Assembly (NCBI GenBank): GCA_035439445.1
Contig: DAORKG010000005.1
Coordinates: forward strand, 62,001 to 126,000
Reading direction: 5' to 3'
Length of the DNA: 64,000 nt
From: UBA4416 sp035439445
GTDB taxonomy: Bacteria > Bacteroidota > Bacteroidia > B-17B0 > Aurantibacillaceae
Part shown: in pieces, positions 51,979 to 60,402 of the stretch
Numbering within the stretch: the first letter of the stretch is position 1
How the letters are laid out: every line of letters begins with the position of its first letter
The notes under the pieces: model-generated
What the model was told of the DNA's origin: nothing
The model's database searches: none
The model's input: the letters and a program-made list of their open reading frames with translations, nothing else
Program-made: the position numbers and the translations under genes

Positions 51979-53385
51979 ATGAGTAGAGATAGTCAAGGGC
52001 CTAGAAAAACGTTTTCAAAAGGAGGCTCAACAGATTTTAATAAAAGAAAATCTTTTTCGAGTTCTGATAAACCAAAGCGTTCATTTGGTAAGAGAGAGGA
52101 AAGTTCAGAAAAGCGACCTAGAAAAAGTTTTGATGATGATAATAAAAAAGCATTTGTAAAGCGTTCAGATGGTAAGTATGAAAGTGCTTCACCTAGAAAG
52201 TCGTTTGGTGAAAGAGAGGGAGAAAAACGTACTTTTAAAAGAAGAGAAGATGGGGACAGACCTAGTAGAAGTTTTGGAGATAGAGAAAAAAAATCATTTG
52301 TAAAACGTTCTGAAGGTAAATATGAGAGTTCGTCACCGCGCAAGAGTTTCGATGAAAGAGACGGAGAGAAACGTTCATTTGCAAAACGTGAGGGAAGAAA
52401 TGATGATAGACCACGCAGAAGTTATGGTGATGATGAAAAACGTCCGTTCGCAAAACGCGAAGGTAGAAGTGATGATAGGCCACGAAGAAATTTTGACAGT
52501 GAAACTAAAAAACCATACGCAAAACGAGATGATGGCGACAGACCAAAAAAATCATTTGTTGAGAAGAAAAATTTTGATAAACCATATGAACCAAAGCTTT
52601 CAAAATCAGAACGTGTAGTTGAAAAGTCAAAAAAAGCAGGGCCTGGTAAAACATCTACTCAAAAAAACGTAAGTGATGACGCAATCCGTTTGAATCGTTA
52701 TGTTGCCAATGCAGGAATTTGTTCTCGTAGAGAGGCAGATGTTTTAATTGCAACCGGTGTGGTTACAGTTAACGGTAAGATAGTTACTGAAATGGGTTAT
52801 AAAGTAAACCCTACTGATGTGGTAACTTACGGTGGAGTGCCTATTAAAAATGAAACAAAAAAATATTTGATTTTAAATAAACCTAAAGATTACATTACGA
52901 CTATGGATGACCCAGAGGAGCGCAGAACAGTAATGGAATTAATTAGAAAAGCTTGTAAGGAAAGATTATATCCTGTAGGTAGATTAGATAGAAATACAAC
53001 AGGTATTTTGCTATTTACTAATGATGGCGACATGACTGCTAAATTAACTCATCCTAAGTTCGAAGTTCGTAAAGTATATCATGTTACTTTGGATAAAAAA
53101 ATGACCACAGAAGATTATAGAATGTTGAATGAAGGTGTTGATTTAGCTGATGGTTTTATTAAACCTGATGCGGTTGAATTTGTAGGCACAGGAAAATATG
53201 AATTAGGTGTCGAAATACATAGTGGTAAAAACCGTATTGTACGCCGTATGTTTGAGCACTTAGGCTATGAAGTTGTAAAGCTAGATAGAGTTGCTTTTGC
53301 AGGCCTAACTAAAAAAGATTTACCTAGAGGTAAATACCGTTTCTTAACGGAGAAAGAAATTTCTTTCTTAAAAATGTTAGGATAA
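51979..53385 (+). CDS. RluB-type rRNA pseudouridine synthase with long charged N-terminal tail
   Basis: The product has 468 residues. The first 230 or so are low-complexity, rich in Arg, Lys, Ser, Asp and Glu, with 48-residue repeats of the form FVKRSxGKYESxSPRKSF and shorter RKSF/RRSY units. This resembles RGG/SR-type RNA-binding tails. An S4 domain follows (RLNRYVANAGICSRREAD). The RsuA-family catalytic domain carries YPVGRLDRNTTGILLFTNDGD with the catalytic Asp and HSGKNRIVRRMFEHLG. It probably modifies 23S rRNA. The tail may aid ribosome binding or phase behaviour at low temperature. Confidence 0.9.
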   Translation: MSRDSQGPRKTFSKGGSTDFNKRKSFSSSDKPKRSFGKREESSEKRPRKSFDDDNKKAFVKRSDGKYESASPRKSFGEREGEKRTFKRREDGDRPSRSFGDREKKSFVKRSEGKYESSSPRKSFDERDGEKRSFAKREGRNDDRPRRSYGDDEKRPFAKREGRSDDRPRRNFDSETKKPYAKRDDGDRPKKSFVEKKNFDKPYEPKLSKSERVVEKSKKAGPGKTSTQKNVSDDAIRLNRYVANAGICSRREADVLIATGVVTVNGKIVTEMGYKVNPTDVVTYGGVPIKNETKKYLILNKPKDYITTMDDPEERRTVMELIRKACKERLYPVGRLDRNTTGILLFTNDGDMTAKLTHPKFEVRKVYHVTLDKKMTTEDYRMLNEGVDLADGFIKPDAVEFVGTGKYELGVEIHSGKNRIVRRMFEHLGYEVVKLDRVAFAGLTKKDLPRGKYRFLTEKEISFLKMLG

Positions 53386-53409
53386 AATTTTCAAGAAATG
53401 ACTTGAAAT

Positions 53410-53446
53410 AAAAAAAGAGATGTATAAAATATGCGTCTCTTTTTTT
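53410..53446 (+). terminator. Rho-independent terminator
   Basis: AAAAAAAGAGA pairs with TCTCTTTTTTT, with further inner pairs ATA/TAT, 25 bp after the pseudouridine synthase stop. Confidence 0.82.
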
Positions 53447-53518
53447 ATTTTTATATTCAAACGAACTTTGAGGAGTTGAAGTCAAAAAATATTCTCTGAA
53501 TTTAAATAGCTAGAAAAA

Positions 53519-53875
53519 ATGAATAAAATATATTATCTCTCTACCTGCGACACATGTAAACGTATTATTTCTGATTTGGGATTAAAAGAAAAGGGGTTTG
53601 TATTTCAAGATATTAAAACAGAAAAAATTACTCTATCTCAATTAGATGAAATGAAAAATGCAGTTGGTAGTTATGAAGCCTTATTTAGCCGAATTGCCCG
53701 TAAATATAAAGAGTTGGGTTTAGCTGAAAGAAAGTTAACAGAAAACGATTACAAGAAATTTATATTAGAAGAATATACTTTTTTGAAACGCCCTGTTATT
53801 TTTATAGGAAAGAAAGTGTTTGTTGGTAATTCGAAAAATGTAATCGCTGAGGCTAAAGCAGAATTAGGAAAATAG
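53519..53875 (+). CDS. ArsC/Spx-family thioredoxin-fold protein
   Basis: The product has 118 residues. The N-terminal YLSTCDTCKRII carries a CxxC, where ArsC has CGTC-like spacing. The family Arg is in TFLKRPVIFIG. It is the size of ArsC/YffB proteins. Reduction of arsenate or another thiol redox role is possible; no arsenic-resistance genes lie nearby. Its last 12 bp overlap the end of the convergent glycosyltransferase gene. Confidence 0.82.
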   Translation: MNKIYYLSTCDTCKRIISDLGLKEKGFVFQDIKTEKITLSQLDEMKNAVGSYEALFSRIARKYKELGLAERKLTENDYKKFILEEYTFLKRPVIFIGKKVFVGNSKNVIAEAKAELGK

Positions 53876-54985
53876 GTCGATTAATTTCTTTGTTTTTTCT
53901 TCATTATTAATCGATGCTATTAGTTTTTTTCTTTTCTCAATTCCTTGATTGGTGAATTCTAGTTCAAAGAACTGATTAATAGAATCAATAAATTCTTTAG
54001 GAGTATTTGCAATCGTGCAAGCCTCTGTTAATGTTGTGCCAACCAGCATGTTTGTATTTGCAATGACGAATTTCCCTGAGTATAATACATTTAATAATTT
54101 CAATTTCAAGCCTGTTGCTTGTTCTGTGAATAAGCAGTGTATTTGGGCCTCTTCGATTAATGATTGCATTTCTAATTCTGTGCAATTTTGCTTTAATATA
54201 ATATGCGAATGCTTTTTTATTTCTTCAATTAAATGTTGTGGAGGATTTAATCCGGCAATGATTATTTTATGATTGATTTTTGAAAATACATGTTTAATTA
54301 GCCATAAGGCAGCATTGTAGTTTTCGGAAATAGATAAATTACCATGATATAAAATATAGTCTCCTTTGCCTGTTTTACATTGTAACTCGTCAAATTTATG
54401 AAAGCTTGGTAAGTATACGCTTTTTGTGTTTGGATATGTTTTTTTGAAATAGCTTAAATCAGTTTCAGATACAGAAAGTATGCAATCAGCATTTGTAATT
54501 TGTTTTTCAAATCGTTTTAATTTCCATGCTTCTATTTTTAAATAGAGTTTTTTTAGAAACGATTTTTCCCCTTTTGCTAATTCCAAAAAATACTCATGTT
54601 CAATATTACTATGTCTGAATAATTTTTTTCTGTTTTTGAAATCAGGATGGTTTAGTAAATAACAAGTGTGTAATACTTCAAACAAAATAGGGCAGTTGTC
54701 TTTCAGTAAATTTTGTTTTAACTCCTTGTCAATTCTTGATTTGACATTAAAAGGTAATAACGATAATTGGTTTAAGAAAGAAGTATTACGTTTGTAATAA
54801 TAAACCTTTTCGCATAATTTTTCTAATTCGGGAGAACTTGTTCTATTGCCGTATTCAAAACAATGTAGTATAACCTTAATGCCTTGTTTGTGGAGACATC
54901 TTATTTTATGAAATACATCTATTGCACCACCGTAATTAGCAGGGTATGGTATATCAAATGAAATTATATGTAAATGGCTTTGCAC
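53864..54985 (-). CDS. Family 4-like glycosyltransferase
   Basis: The product has 373 residues. The N-terminal IISFDIPYPANYGGAIDVF is the GT-B donor-domain start seen in GT4 enzymes. SVSETDLSYFKKTYPN, then KGDYILYHGNLSISENYNA and HKIIIAGLNP, form the inter-domain segment. A typical E-x7-E motif is less clear. It lies 24 bp downstream of the BtuG-like gene on the same strand, perhaps sharing the B12 transcript, though no link to cobalamin is known. Its 3' end overlaps the ArsC-like gene by 12 bp. Confidence 0.8.
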   Translation of the reverse strand: MQSHLHIISFDIPYPANYGGAIDVFHKIRCLHKQGIKVILHCFEYGNRTSSPELEKLCEKVYYYKRNTSFLNQLSLLPFNVKSRIDKELKQNLLKDNCPILFEVLHTCYLLNHPDFKNRKKLFRHSNIEHEYFLELAKGEKSFLKKLYLKIEAWKLKRFEKQITNADCILSVSETDLSYFKKTYPNTKSVYLPSFHKFDELQCKTGKGDYILYHGNLSISENYNAALWLIKHVFSKINHKIIIAGLNPPQHLIEEIKKHSHIILKQNCTELEMQSLIEEAQIHCLFTEQATGLKLKLLNVLYSGKFVIANTNMLVGTTLTEACTIANTPKEFIDSINQFFELEFTNQGIEKRKKLIASINNEEKTKKLIDLFS

Positions 54986-55009
54986 TTAAGCAAAGATAAT
55001 AGAATCTCG

Positions 55010-56041
55010 CTATTCAAACATAAAACCGTTTGAAATAATGCCCGCGTTAAAATTAGTCACAAAACTTCCATTTGGTTTATAAATTTCAACTTTTGATTTT
55101 TGAACGTAATCAATAGCATCAGTAACATATATATTGTAATCTTTAGGATTAACGCCTAAACCATAATACAATTTAGTGCCTTGATTAATTAAAGGATTTG
55201 ACGATAATGAAGACGACACAATTGGAAATTGATAAACTCCGTTATTTAAATAGTATAATGTGTCTCTAGTTTTATTGATGCATAATTTATTTGGACTATC
55301 AGTACTTGAGAAATTAAATGTTTGCTCAATTTGAAGAGTCACAGGATTTATTCTAGTTAATTTTCCTGAGATACTTTGCCCGCTATTTCCTGTACTTAAA
55401 ATCCATATTTTAGAGTTTTTATCAATACAAATACTCGAATTTCCTTTTCCAACATTAATGCTGTCTGTTATTATATCTGATATGGTGTTTATGACATAAC
55501 AATAGCTTGAGTTTGAACATGAGATAAAAGCTTTGTTATAAATTAATGCCATTTGTTCTGTTCCGTTTATGCAAGGAATGTTACCTGAAATGGCGTTAGA
55601 ATTTAAATCAATTATTTGGATTGAATTTGAATATAAGTCGCTTACATAAGCTTTATTATAGGTAACTGGCAATATATATCTTGGAGAATTCAGTCCTGAA
55701 ATAGTTGCTGTTTTTACAAAATCAGAAGAGTTAACTACAACTATTTTATTGGAATTATTCATAACAATGTAATAATTGCTGTTATATTTAGTAATACTTT
55801 GACACACATTACCCAATGTTGAATTGTTGTTTTGTTGTTTGTAATAATCCTCAACTAAAGCTCCGGATGCAGCATCGTATAATGAAACGCTTCCCACGCC
55901 CCAGCCAAAGTTGCCCTCATTAACCACTAAAACTTTTGTGTCCGAATTAATTGAGACAGAAGTTTTTATAGGCTCTTGCGGTTTATCTTTCACGCAAGAA
56001 CCTAATAAAAATACTAATACTATAAAAACGTAAAATTTCAC
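55010..56041 (-). CDS. BtuG-like YncE-type beta-propeller lipoprotein
   Basis: The product has 343 residues. The lipobox is LLGSC (Cys16). The mature part is a YncE/DUF5074-type propeller: VLVVNEGNFGWGVGSVSLYD opens it, followed by IVMNNSNKIVVVNSSDF, AYVSDLYSNSIQIIDL and similar blades. In Bacteroides, BtuG is such a surface lipoprotein and binds B12 with very high affinity. Position downstream of a cobalamin riboswitch and a BtuB-like receptor supports that role here. The call rests on fold and context. Confidence 0.78.
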   Translation of the reverse strand: MKFYVFIVLVFLLGSCVKDKPQEPIKTSVSINSDTKVLVVNEGNFGWGVGSVSLYDAASGALVEDYYKQQNNNSTLGNVCQSITKYNSNYYIVMNNSNKIVVVNSSDFVKTATISGLNSPRYILPVTYNKAYVSDLYSNSIQIIDLNSNAISGNIPCINGTEQMALIYNKAFISCSNSSYCYVINTISDIITDSINVGKGNSSICIDKNSKIWILSTGNSGQSISGKLTRINPVTLQIEQTFNFSSTDSPNKLCINKTRDTLYYLNNGVYQFPIVSSSLSSNPLINQGTKLYYGLGVNPKDYNIYVTDAIDYVQKSKVEIYKPNGSFVTNFNAGIISNGFMFE

Positions 56042-56048
56042 TTTAATA

Positions 56049-57059
56049 TTATAGTTTAATGAATTTGATTGTTTTTGAATTTAAACCGTCATTTACTTCA
56101 ATAAAATAAATTCCTACCTCATAGTTTTCTGTATTTATTTTTAATTGATTTTCTCCAACTGAACTTTGAATAGTGTTTTGTTGAAGTGTTTTCCCTGTAA
56201 TATCAGATACCCTAATATTTAACTCGTTCATTGAAGTAGATTCAAAATTTAAAAATAAATTCTCTTTTGTTGGATTTGGGAATAGAGAAATGTTTTTGGT
56301 GTTAGCTAATTCTTCAATGCCTACAGTACTTTGAATAACAAAATTATCCATTGAGAAAAAGGCAGGTGTATTCATGAAACCAAAAGAGTTGTCGCTTGAT
56401 TTCATTTCAAAACTAATGCTATCAACCTGACCTAAAGAAAGGCAATTGACATACTGCCAGTTTTTGATAGCGTAATCATTTGCAGTTCCCGCCGCTCTAT
56501 AATCAGCTAAGTAAAATTCTATACTATCGTTTAACATATTACCACCACGGTAACCTCTCACCAATATTTTAAACCAATCAGGATATTCTCCTTGAGGAAT
56601 AGTATTTCCTGAGCCTGTTCCGGTAGTGTCTCCAAATTTTCTTGAAAATTGATTTCCGTTTTTTATAGTTTTCCACGCATAGGTTGTGTTGGTAATATAA
56701 AAACCATTTACAGCTGTTGTATTATTTGAAAATGTAATTACTGCTCCACTTTGAACTGTTGCATAGTTGTTGCTACTGAATGCTATGCCAGGCTTACAAC
56801 CATATAAGTTGGTGTAATTTCCGTTTACTGTATCATTAACATTCGTATATGCAGAACCAGACTCCCAAAAACCACCCCACGAAGTGTTCCAGTTGTATCT
56901 GAAAGTTGCGCCATTAGAAGAGAAATCGGCTCCTGTCGTGTCTTTATAATATGAATTTGGTGATAAGGTAAATGTGTCAAATGTGATGGTTTGTGCATTA
57001 GAATTAATGCTCATAAATGTACTTAATGCTAGTAGTAATTTAGTAACTGTTTTTTTCAT
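56049..57059 (-). CDS. DUF4465 protein with T9SS sorting domain (possible BtuH-type B12 binder)
   Basis: The product has 336 residues with a signal peptide ending NSNAQ. The DUF4465 domain (about 22-245) starts TITFDTFTLSPNSYYKD and holds WNTSWGGFWESGSAYTN, then CKPGIAFSSNNYA and EFYLADYRAA. The C-terminus (FPNPTKENLFLNFE to IKFIKL) is a T9SS type A domain, so it is probably surface-delivered through T9SS. DUF4465 proteins occur in B12-riboswitch loci; I recall BtuH as one such protein but am not certain. It is 7 bp upstream of the BtuG-like gene and 10 bp downstream of the receptor. Confidence 0.82.
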   Translation of the reverse strand: MKKTVTKLLLALSTFMSINSNAQTITFDTFTLSPNSYYKDTTGADFSSNGATFRYNWNTSWGGFWESGSAYTNVNDTVNGNYTNLYGCKPGIAFSSNNYATVQSGAVITFSNNTTAVNGFYITNTTYAWKTIKNGNQFSRKFGDTTGTGSGNTIPQGEYPDWFKILVRGYRGGNMLNDSIEFYLADYRAAGTANDYAIKNWQYVNCLSLGQVDSISFEMKSSDNSFGFMNTPAFFSMDNFVIQSTVGIEELANTKNISLFPNPTKENLFLNFESTSMNELNIRVSDITGKTLQQNTIQSSVGENQLKINTENYEVGIYFIEVNDGLNSKTIKFIKL

Positions 57060-57069
57060 GTTTGTTATA

Positions 57070-59103
57070 TTAGTATGTTATAGTTTCTAGTTCTGTTTTT
57101 TTATTTTTTGGTTTATCATATTTAATGCAAATTCCTACTTCATAATTTCTTAATGGCATTGGTTTGTTTGGTATAACTACATAATTTTTATTAAAAAGAT
57201 TGTTTATACTACAAAATACTTCTGCATTAATTGTATTAAACGAATAATTATACGACCATTTAAAATTAGCAATATAATATGGGTTTACCCAACTTGTATT
57301 GTCAGTTGAAGTAAATCTATAACCAGTGTAGTTGTTATTAAATAACACATTTAATTTTTGGTAGACTATTAAAATACCTGTCTGTCCATTGTATCTTGGG
57401 GTAAAAATTAGTTGTCTGCCAACAGAATTGTCGTTTTCGCTAGTAGCCTTTTGATTTGTAGATAATACATATGATGTATTGATGATTATTTTTAATTGAA
57501 AATCTTTCTTTAAATATGATAATTCTGTTTTGGTTTCCGTTCCTCGGCTATAAACTTCTGCTATATTTATTGGATTCCAGTTTGAACTTCCATTTGGTAA
57601 CCACATTATCCAATTTCTAGTATGTCTGTTAAAGTATGTGCCTTCGATATTCAAATAAATATTTTTCCAATGGTGCTTAAAGACTATACTTCCTTCCAAC
57701 TCATAGCTCTCTTCAGGTTTTAAATTTGGATTTCCTCCCGGATTCCAATACAAATCATAGAGAGTAGGCTGCCTAAACGATTTATTAGCATTAATTTTTA
57801 GACCTATTTTTTCTAATACTTGATAATTTATCCCGGTATTTCCTGTAAATGGAATTTGCGTTTGTTTGGTAAATTCTTTTCTTATAACTAAGTTATAATG
57901 TAGTTTTGAATTTAATACGCTTAATTTATAGGCTGCAAAAACTGCCAGTTTATTTAAATGATAACAGTAAGTTGTATCATTGTTAAAGTCTTGTGAAAAC
58001 AATGATGCTTGATAGGCTGTGTAATTTATGCCTATATTAAAGGTATGTTTCTTATAATAAAAAGAATTGTCAGTTTCAGCAATCAAGGTTTTAATCAAAC
58101 TATTGCTAGTTATTTTTGGAATAGTTGTAATACTGCTATTTGAAATATTATCAGTGCTATCAGAGTAGTTTAAGTGGTCATGAAAATATCCTAATCTAAT
58201 GGTATTTCTTAAGTTTTTTTTGTTGTAATTCCAGTCAGCATTTAATTTTAAATTTTCGTCAATCTGATGTTGTTTGCTAATTATACCGGTAACGCTTGGA
58301 ATATTTCTTGAGAGATAATTGTACCATGCTCTCACATTAATTTTTTGATAGGAATTAATTAGAAAACCAAATTCTTGCATTATACCTTGTGCCATATAAT
58401 TAGCATGATAAACTTGTTTATTTGGATTTTCTTTATCTGTTGTATCTTTATAAGAATAATTGTTTACAGATTTGCTATAGTATATTTTTGTGTTTGATAA
58501 CAAGCGTTTATTGCTTAATGAAATTCCTGAGTATATTTTTTTTGTATCAAAACTTCCTATACTCATTTGTAATTTTGTTTTAAAGCCTTGATTATAAATT
58601 GGTTTATTTTGTAAGTGTATACTCCCGCCAATGGCTCCACTTCCCCAAAGTGCGCTTCCTCCTCCGTGTTCAAGAGATATATCATTAAAAAAATCAGTGC
58701 TAACTATACTTAAATCTGGTTGCCCAAGTAAGGCATTTTGTATATTCAAACCATTCCATAATAGTGCAGTATGACTTGAATTTCCTCCTCTCATACTTGT
58801 GGATGCTATATTTCCATTACCATACTGTTTAACGTGAATAGTAGATTGGTTTGATAATAAATCAGCAAGAGAACTTGTATTATATCTAGCAAGAGTTAAA
58901 CTATCTATCGTATTTGTTTTTTTTGAGGATTCAAAAATCTGTTGTTTATTTTCAATGATTGGAATCTCTTGTAATTGAAGAGATGTAGTATCTGTATTTT
59001 GAGCATGTATGGTTGTAGTAATGCCAAAACATATAAGCATACAAATCAAAAAATTTGAATACAAATGCATATATGTTTTAAAACAATTCATTTTAATTTT
59101 CAA
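57070..59103 (-). CDS. BtuB-like TonB-dependent receptor (cobalamin)
   Basis: The product has 677 residues with a signal peptide or N-terminal anchor (about 10-35, ending IHAQ). The plug region has SLADLLSNQSTIHVKQYGNGN, STSMRGGNSSHTALLWNGLN and DISLEHGGGSALWGSGAIGGSI, the standard TonB-receptor plug. Barrel strands follow. The final ~15 residues (KYDKPKNKKTELETITY) run past the expected terminal aromatic strand. A cobalamin riboswitch lies directly upstream, so the ligand is probably B12 or a related corrinoid. It heads an operon with a DUF4465 gene and a BtuG-like gene. Confidence 0.9.
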   Translation of the reverse strand: MKIKMNCFKTYMHLYSNFLICMLICFGITTTIHAQNTDTTSLQLQEIPIIENKQQIFESSKKTNTIDSLTLARYNTSSLADLLSNQSTIHVKQYGNGNIASTSMRGGNSSHTALLWNGLNIQNALLGQPDLSIVSTDFFNDISLEHGGGSALWGSGAIGGSIHLQNKPIYNQGFKTKLQMSIGSFDTKKIYSGISLSNKRLLSNTKIYYSKSVNNYSYKDTTDKENPNKQVYHANYMAQGIMQEFGFLINSYQKINVRAWYNYLSRNIPSVTGIISKQHQIDENLKLNADWNYNKKNLRNTIRLGYFHDHLNYSDSTDNISNSSITTIPKITSNSLIKTLIAETDNSFYYKKHTFNIGINYTAYQASLFSQDFNNDTTYCYHLNKLAVFAAYKLSVLNSKLHYNLVIRKEFTKQTQIPFTGNTGINYQVLEKIGLKINANKSFRQPTLYDLYWNPGGNPNLKPEESYELEGSIVFKHHWKNIYLNIEGTYFNRHTRNWIMWLPNGSSNWNPINIAEVYSRGTETKTELSYLKKDFQLKIIINTSYVLSTNQKATSENDNSVGRQLIFTPRYNGQTGILIVYQKLNVLFNNNYTGYRFTSTDNTSWVNPYYIANFKWSYNYSFNTINAEVFCSINNLFNKNYVVIPNKPMPLRNYEVGICIKYDKPKNKKTELETITY

Positions 59104-59164
59104 TAATAACTTACAGGAAAACGAAAATAAGAATGTTGCCTAAACACCCTGATTTTTGTTAGCC

Positions 59165-59360
59165 TTTGTTTCCCCGAAAGCTTCAAAACGCATATTGGCA
59201 GGTCTTCTGACTCGTCTCTTGTTTTTAAGCCTTCCCGTTAATAAATAACAGTGGCGTATTTTAAAAACAATTTTTAAGACTTACAGCAGCGGGCACTGTT
59301 CATGAATTTCACATGATTCCCTTTTAATTTTTGATATTATTAAATACCGAAAAACCAAAT
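59165..59360 (-). promoter_or_regulatory. Cobalamin riboswitch controlling the btuB-like operon
   Basis: Read on the minus strand, GGGAATCATGTGAAATTC, then GTGCCCGCTGCTGTAAG, then GAGTCAGAAGACCTGCC are the core cobalamin riboswitch elements, in the right order and about 190 nt in all. An exact TACATTTG promoter box lies just upstream. The leader continues about 60 nt to the receptor ATG. No classic terminator hairpin with a T run is visible in it, so control may act at translation. Confidence 0.93.
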
Positions 59361-59367
59361 TGCGATG

Positions 59368-59375
59368 CAAATGTA
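59368..59375 (-). promoter_or_regulatory. -7 box of the B12 operon promoter
   Basis: The minus strand reads TACATTTG, an exact TAnnTTTG match, just upstream of the riboswitch start. Confidence 0.55.
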
Positions 59376-59386
59376 TACAATAAAAA

Positions 59387-59422
59387 ATAAAAAAACGCAC
59401 ATTTATATTAAATGTGCGTTTT
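59387..59422 (-). terminator. Terminator downstream of the universal stress protein gene
   Basis: AAAACGCACATTTA and TAAATGTGCGTTTT form a 14-bp stem around a 3-nt loop. The minus strand then has a T run, ending the stress-protein transcript just before the B12 promoter. Confidence 0.85.
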
Positions 59423-59443
59423 AAAAAATGGTCGAATTAGTTA

Positions 59444-60340
59444 TTATGTTCCTGAAAGCATTGTCCAGCTTACATTTTCAGGATGTTCTTCAGGTTTTAC
59501 ACTTAATACAGGAACTTTTGAATGATGAATAACTTGTAATGCATATGGTCCTAAAAAGAAACCACTTAATTCAGCATCTTGATCGGTCATAATTGAAATT
59601 AAATCTCCACCAACTTTTTCACAGTATTTTACTGTTGCAACAGCTCTGTTTTTTACGTTCTCTAATAATTCTGATGAAAAAGCAACGCCTTTATCTTTTG
59701 CGGCATTAGCAACTTGATTTAACATAACTTCCATCGCTGGTTTTTTACTTGCTTCATCTTCAGTTAATAAACCTACCGCGTATACATGTGCAGCAAATTG
59801 TTTAGCCAATTCCATAGTTAAAACAACTTTATGTCTACTGTGTTCAGATGTATCAATTGGTAAAACAATTTTATGATACCCTAATGATTCAGCTTGCTGG
59901 CTCATAGTTAAAACCGGGCAATGACTTTTGGTTAATACTTTTAATGCATTACTTCCTATTGTTAAATCTTCCCAAGAGCTGTAGCCATGAGTTCCCATCA
60001 CAATTAAATCTGCTTTTAATTCTTTAGCTAATCTTACAATCTCAGTAGTTGGGTTTCCTGAATTAACAACCGTAGTTACTTTAACACCATACTGATTTTT
60101 AATATCTGATGCTAATTCATTTAATTTTGATTGAACAGCTTCAGATGCTTTTTCAATATTCTCTAATGTTATGCTTGGAGTAAATACATTAAATTTTTCC
60201 CAATGTTTAGTAATAATGTGTACTAAATAAATTTCTCCTTTTGTGTATTGAGCTAAAAAAGCACCGTGCTTTATTGCCAAATAAGATGTCTCTGAGAAAT
60301 CAGTAGTGATAACAATTTTGTTTGTGTTTAAATGTAGCAT
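59444..60340 (-). CDS. Tandem-domain universal stress protein
   Basis: The product has 298 residues made of two Usp domains (about 1-148 and 155-290). The first begins NKIVITTDFSETSYLAIKHG and ends DLIVMGTHGYSSWEDLTIGS, an ATP-binding loop. The second begins HKIVLPIDTSEHSRHKV but its final loop (LISIMTDQDAELSGFFLGP) has lost the usual GxxG-x9-G pattern. Roles in stress survival are known for the family; the target here is unknown. Confidence 0.88.
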   Translation of the reverse strand: MLHLNTNKIVITTDFSETSYLAIKHGAFLAQYTKGEIYLVHIITKHWEKFNVFTPSITLENIEKASEAVQSKLNELASDIKNQYGVKVTTVVNSGNPTTEIVRLAKELKADLIVMGTHGYSSWEDLTIGSNALKVLTKSHCPVLTMSQQAESLGYHKIVLPIDTSEHSRHKVVLTMELAKQFAAHVYAVGLLTEDEASKKPAMEVMLNQVANAAKDKGVAFSSELLENVKNRAVATVKYCEKVGGDLISIMTDQDAELSGFFLGPYALQVIHHSKVPVLSVKPEEHPENVSWTMLSGT

Positions 60341-60402
60341 AGGTTTTGTGGTTGTTTAGTATTGTAAATTTAATTAATATTTTAAATTATCAAAAAATAG
60401 TT

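Noticed and set aside
51993..52618. Several ORFs overlapping the charged tail of the pseudouridine synthase
   Set aside because: They arise from the biased codon content of the repeats, with no independent signals.
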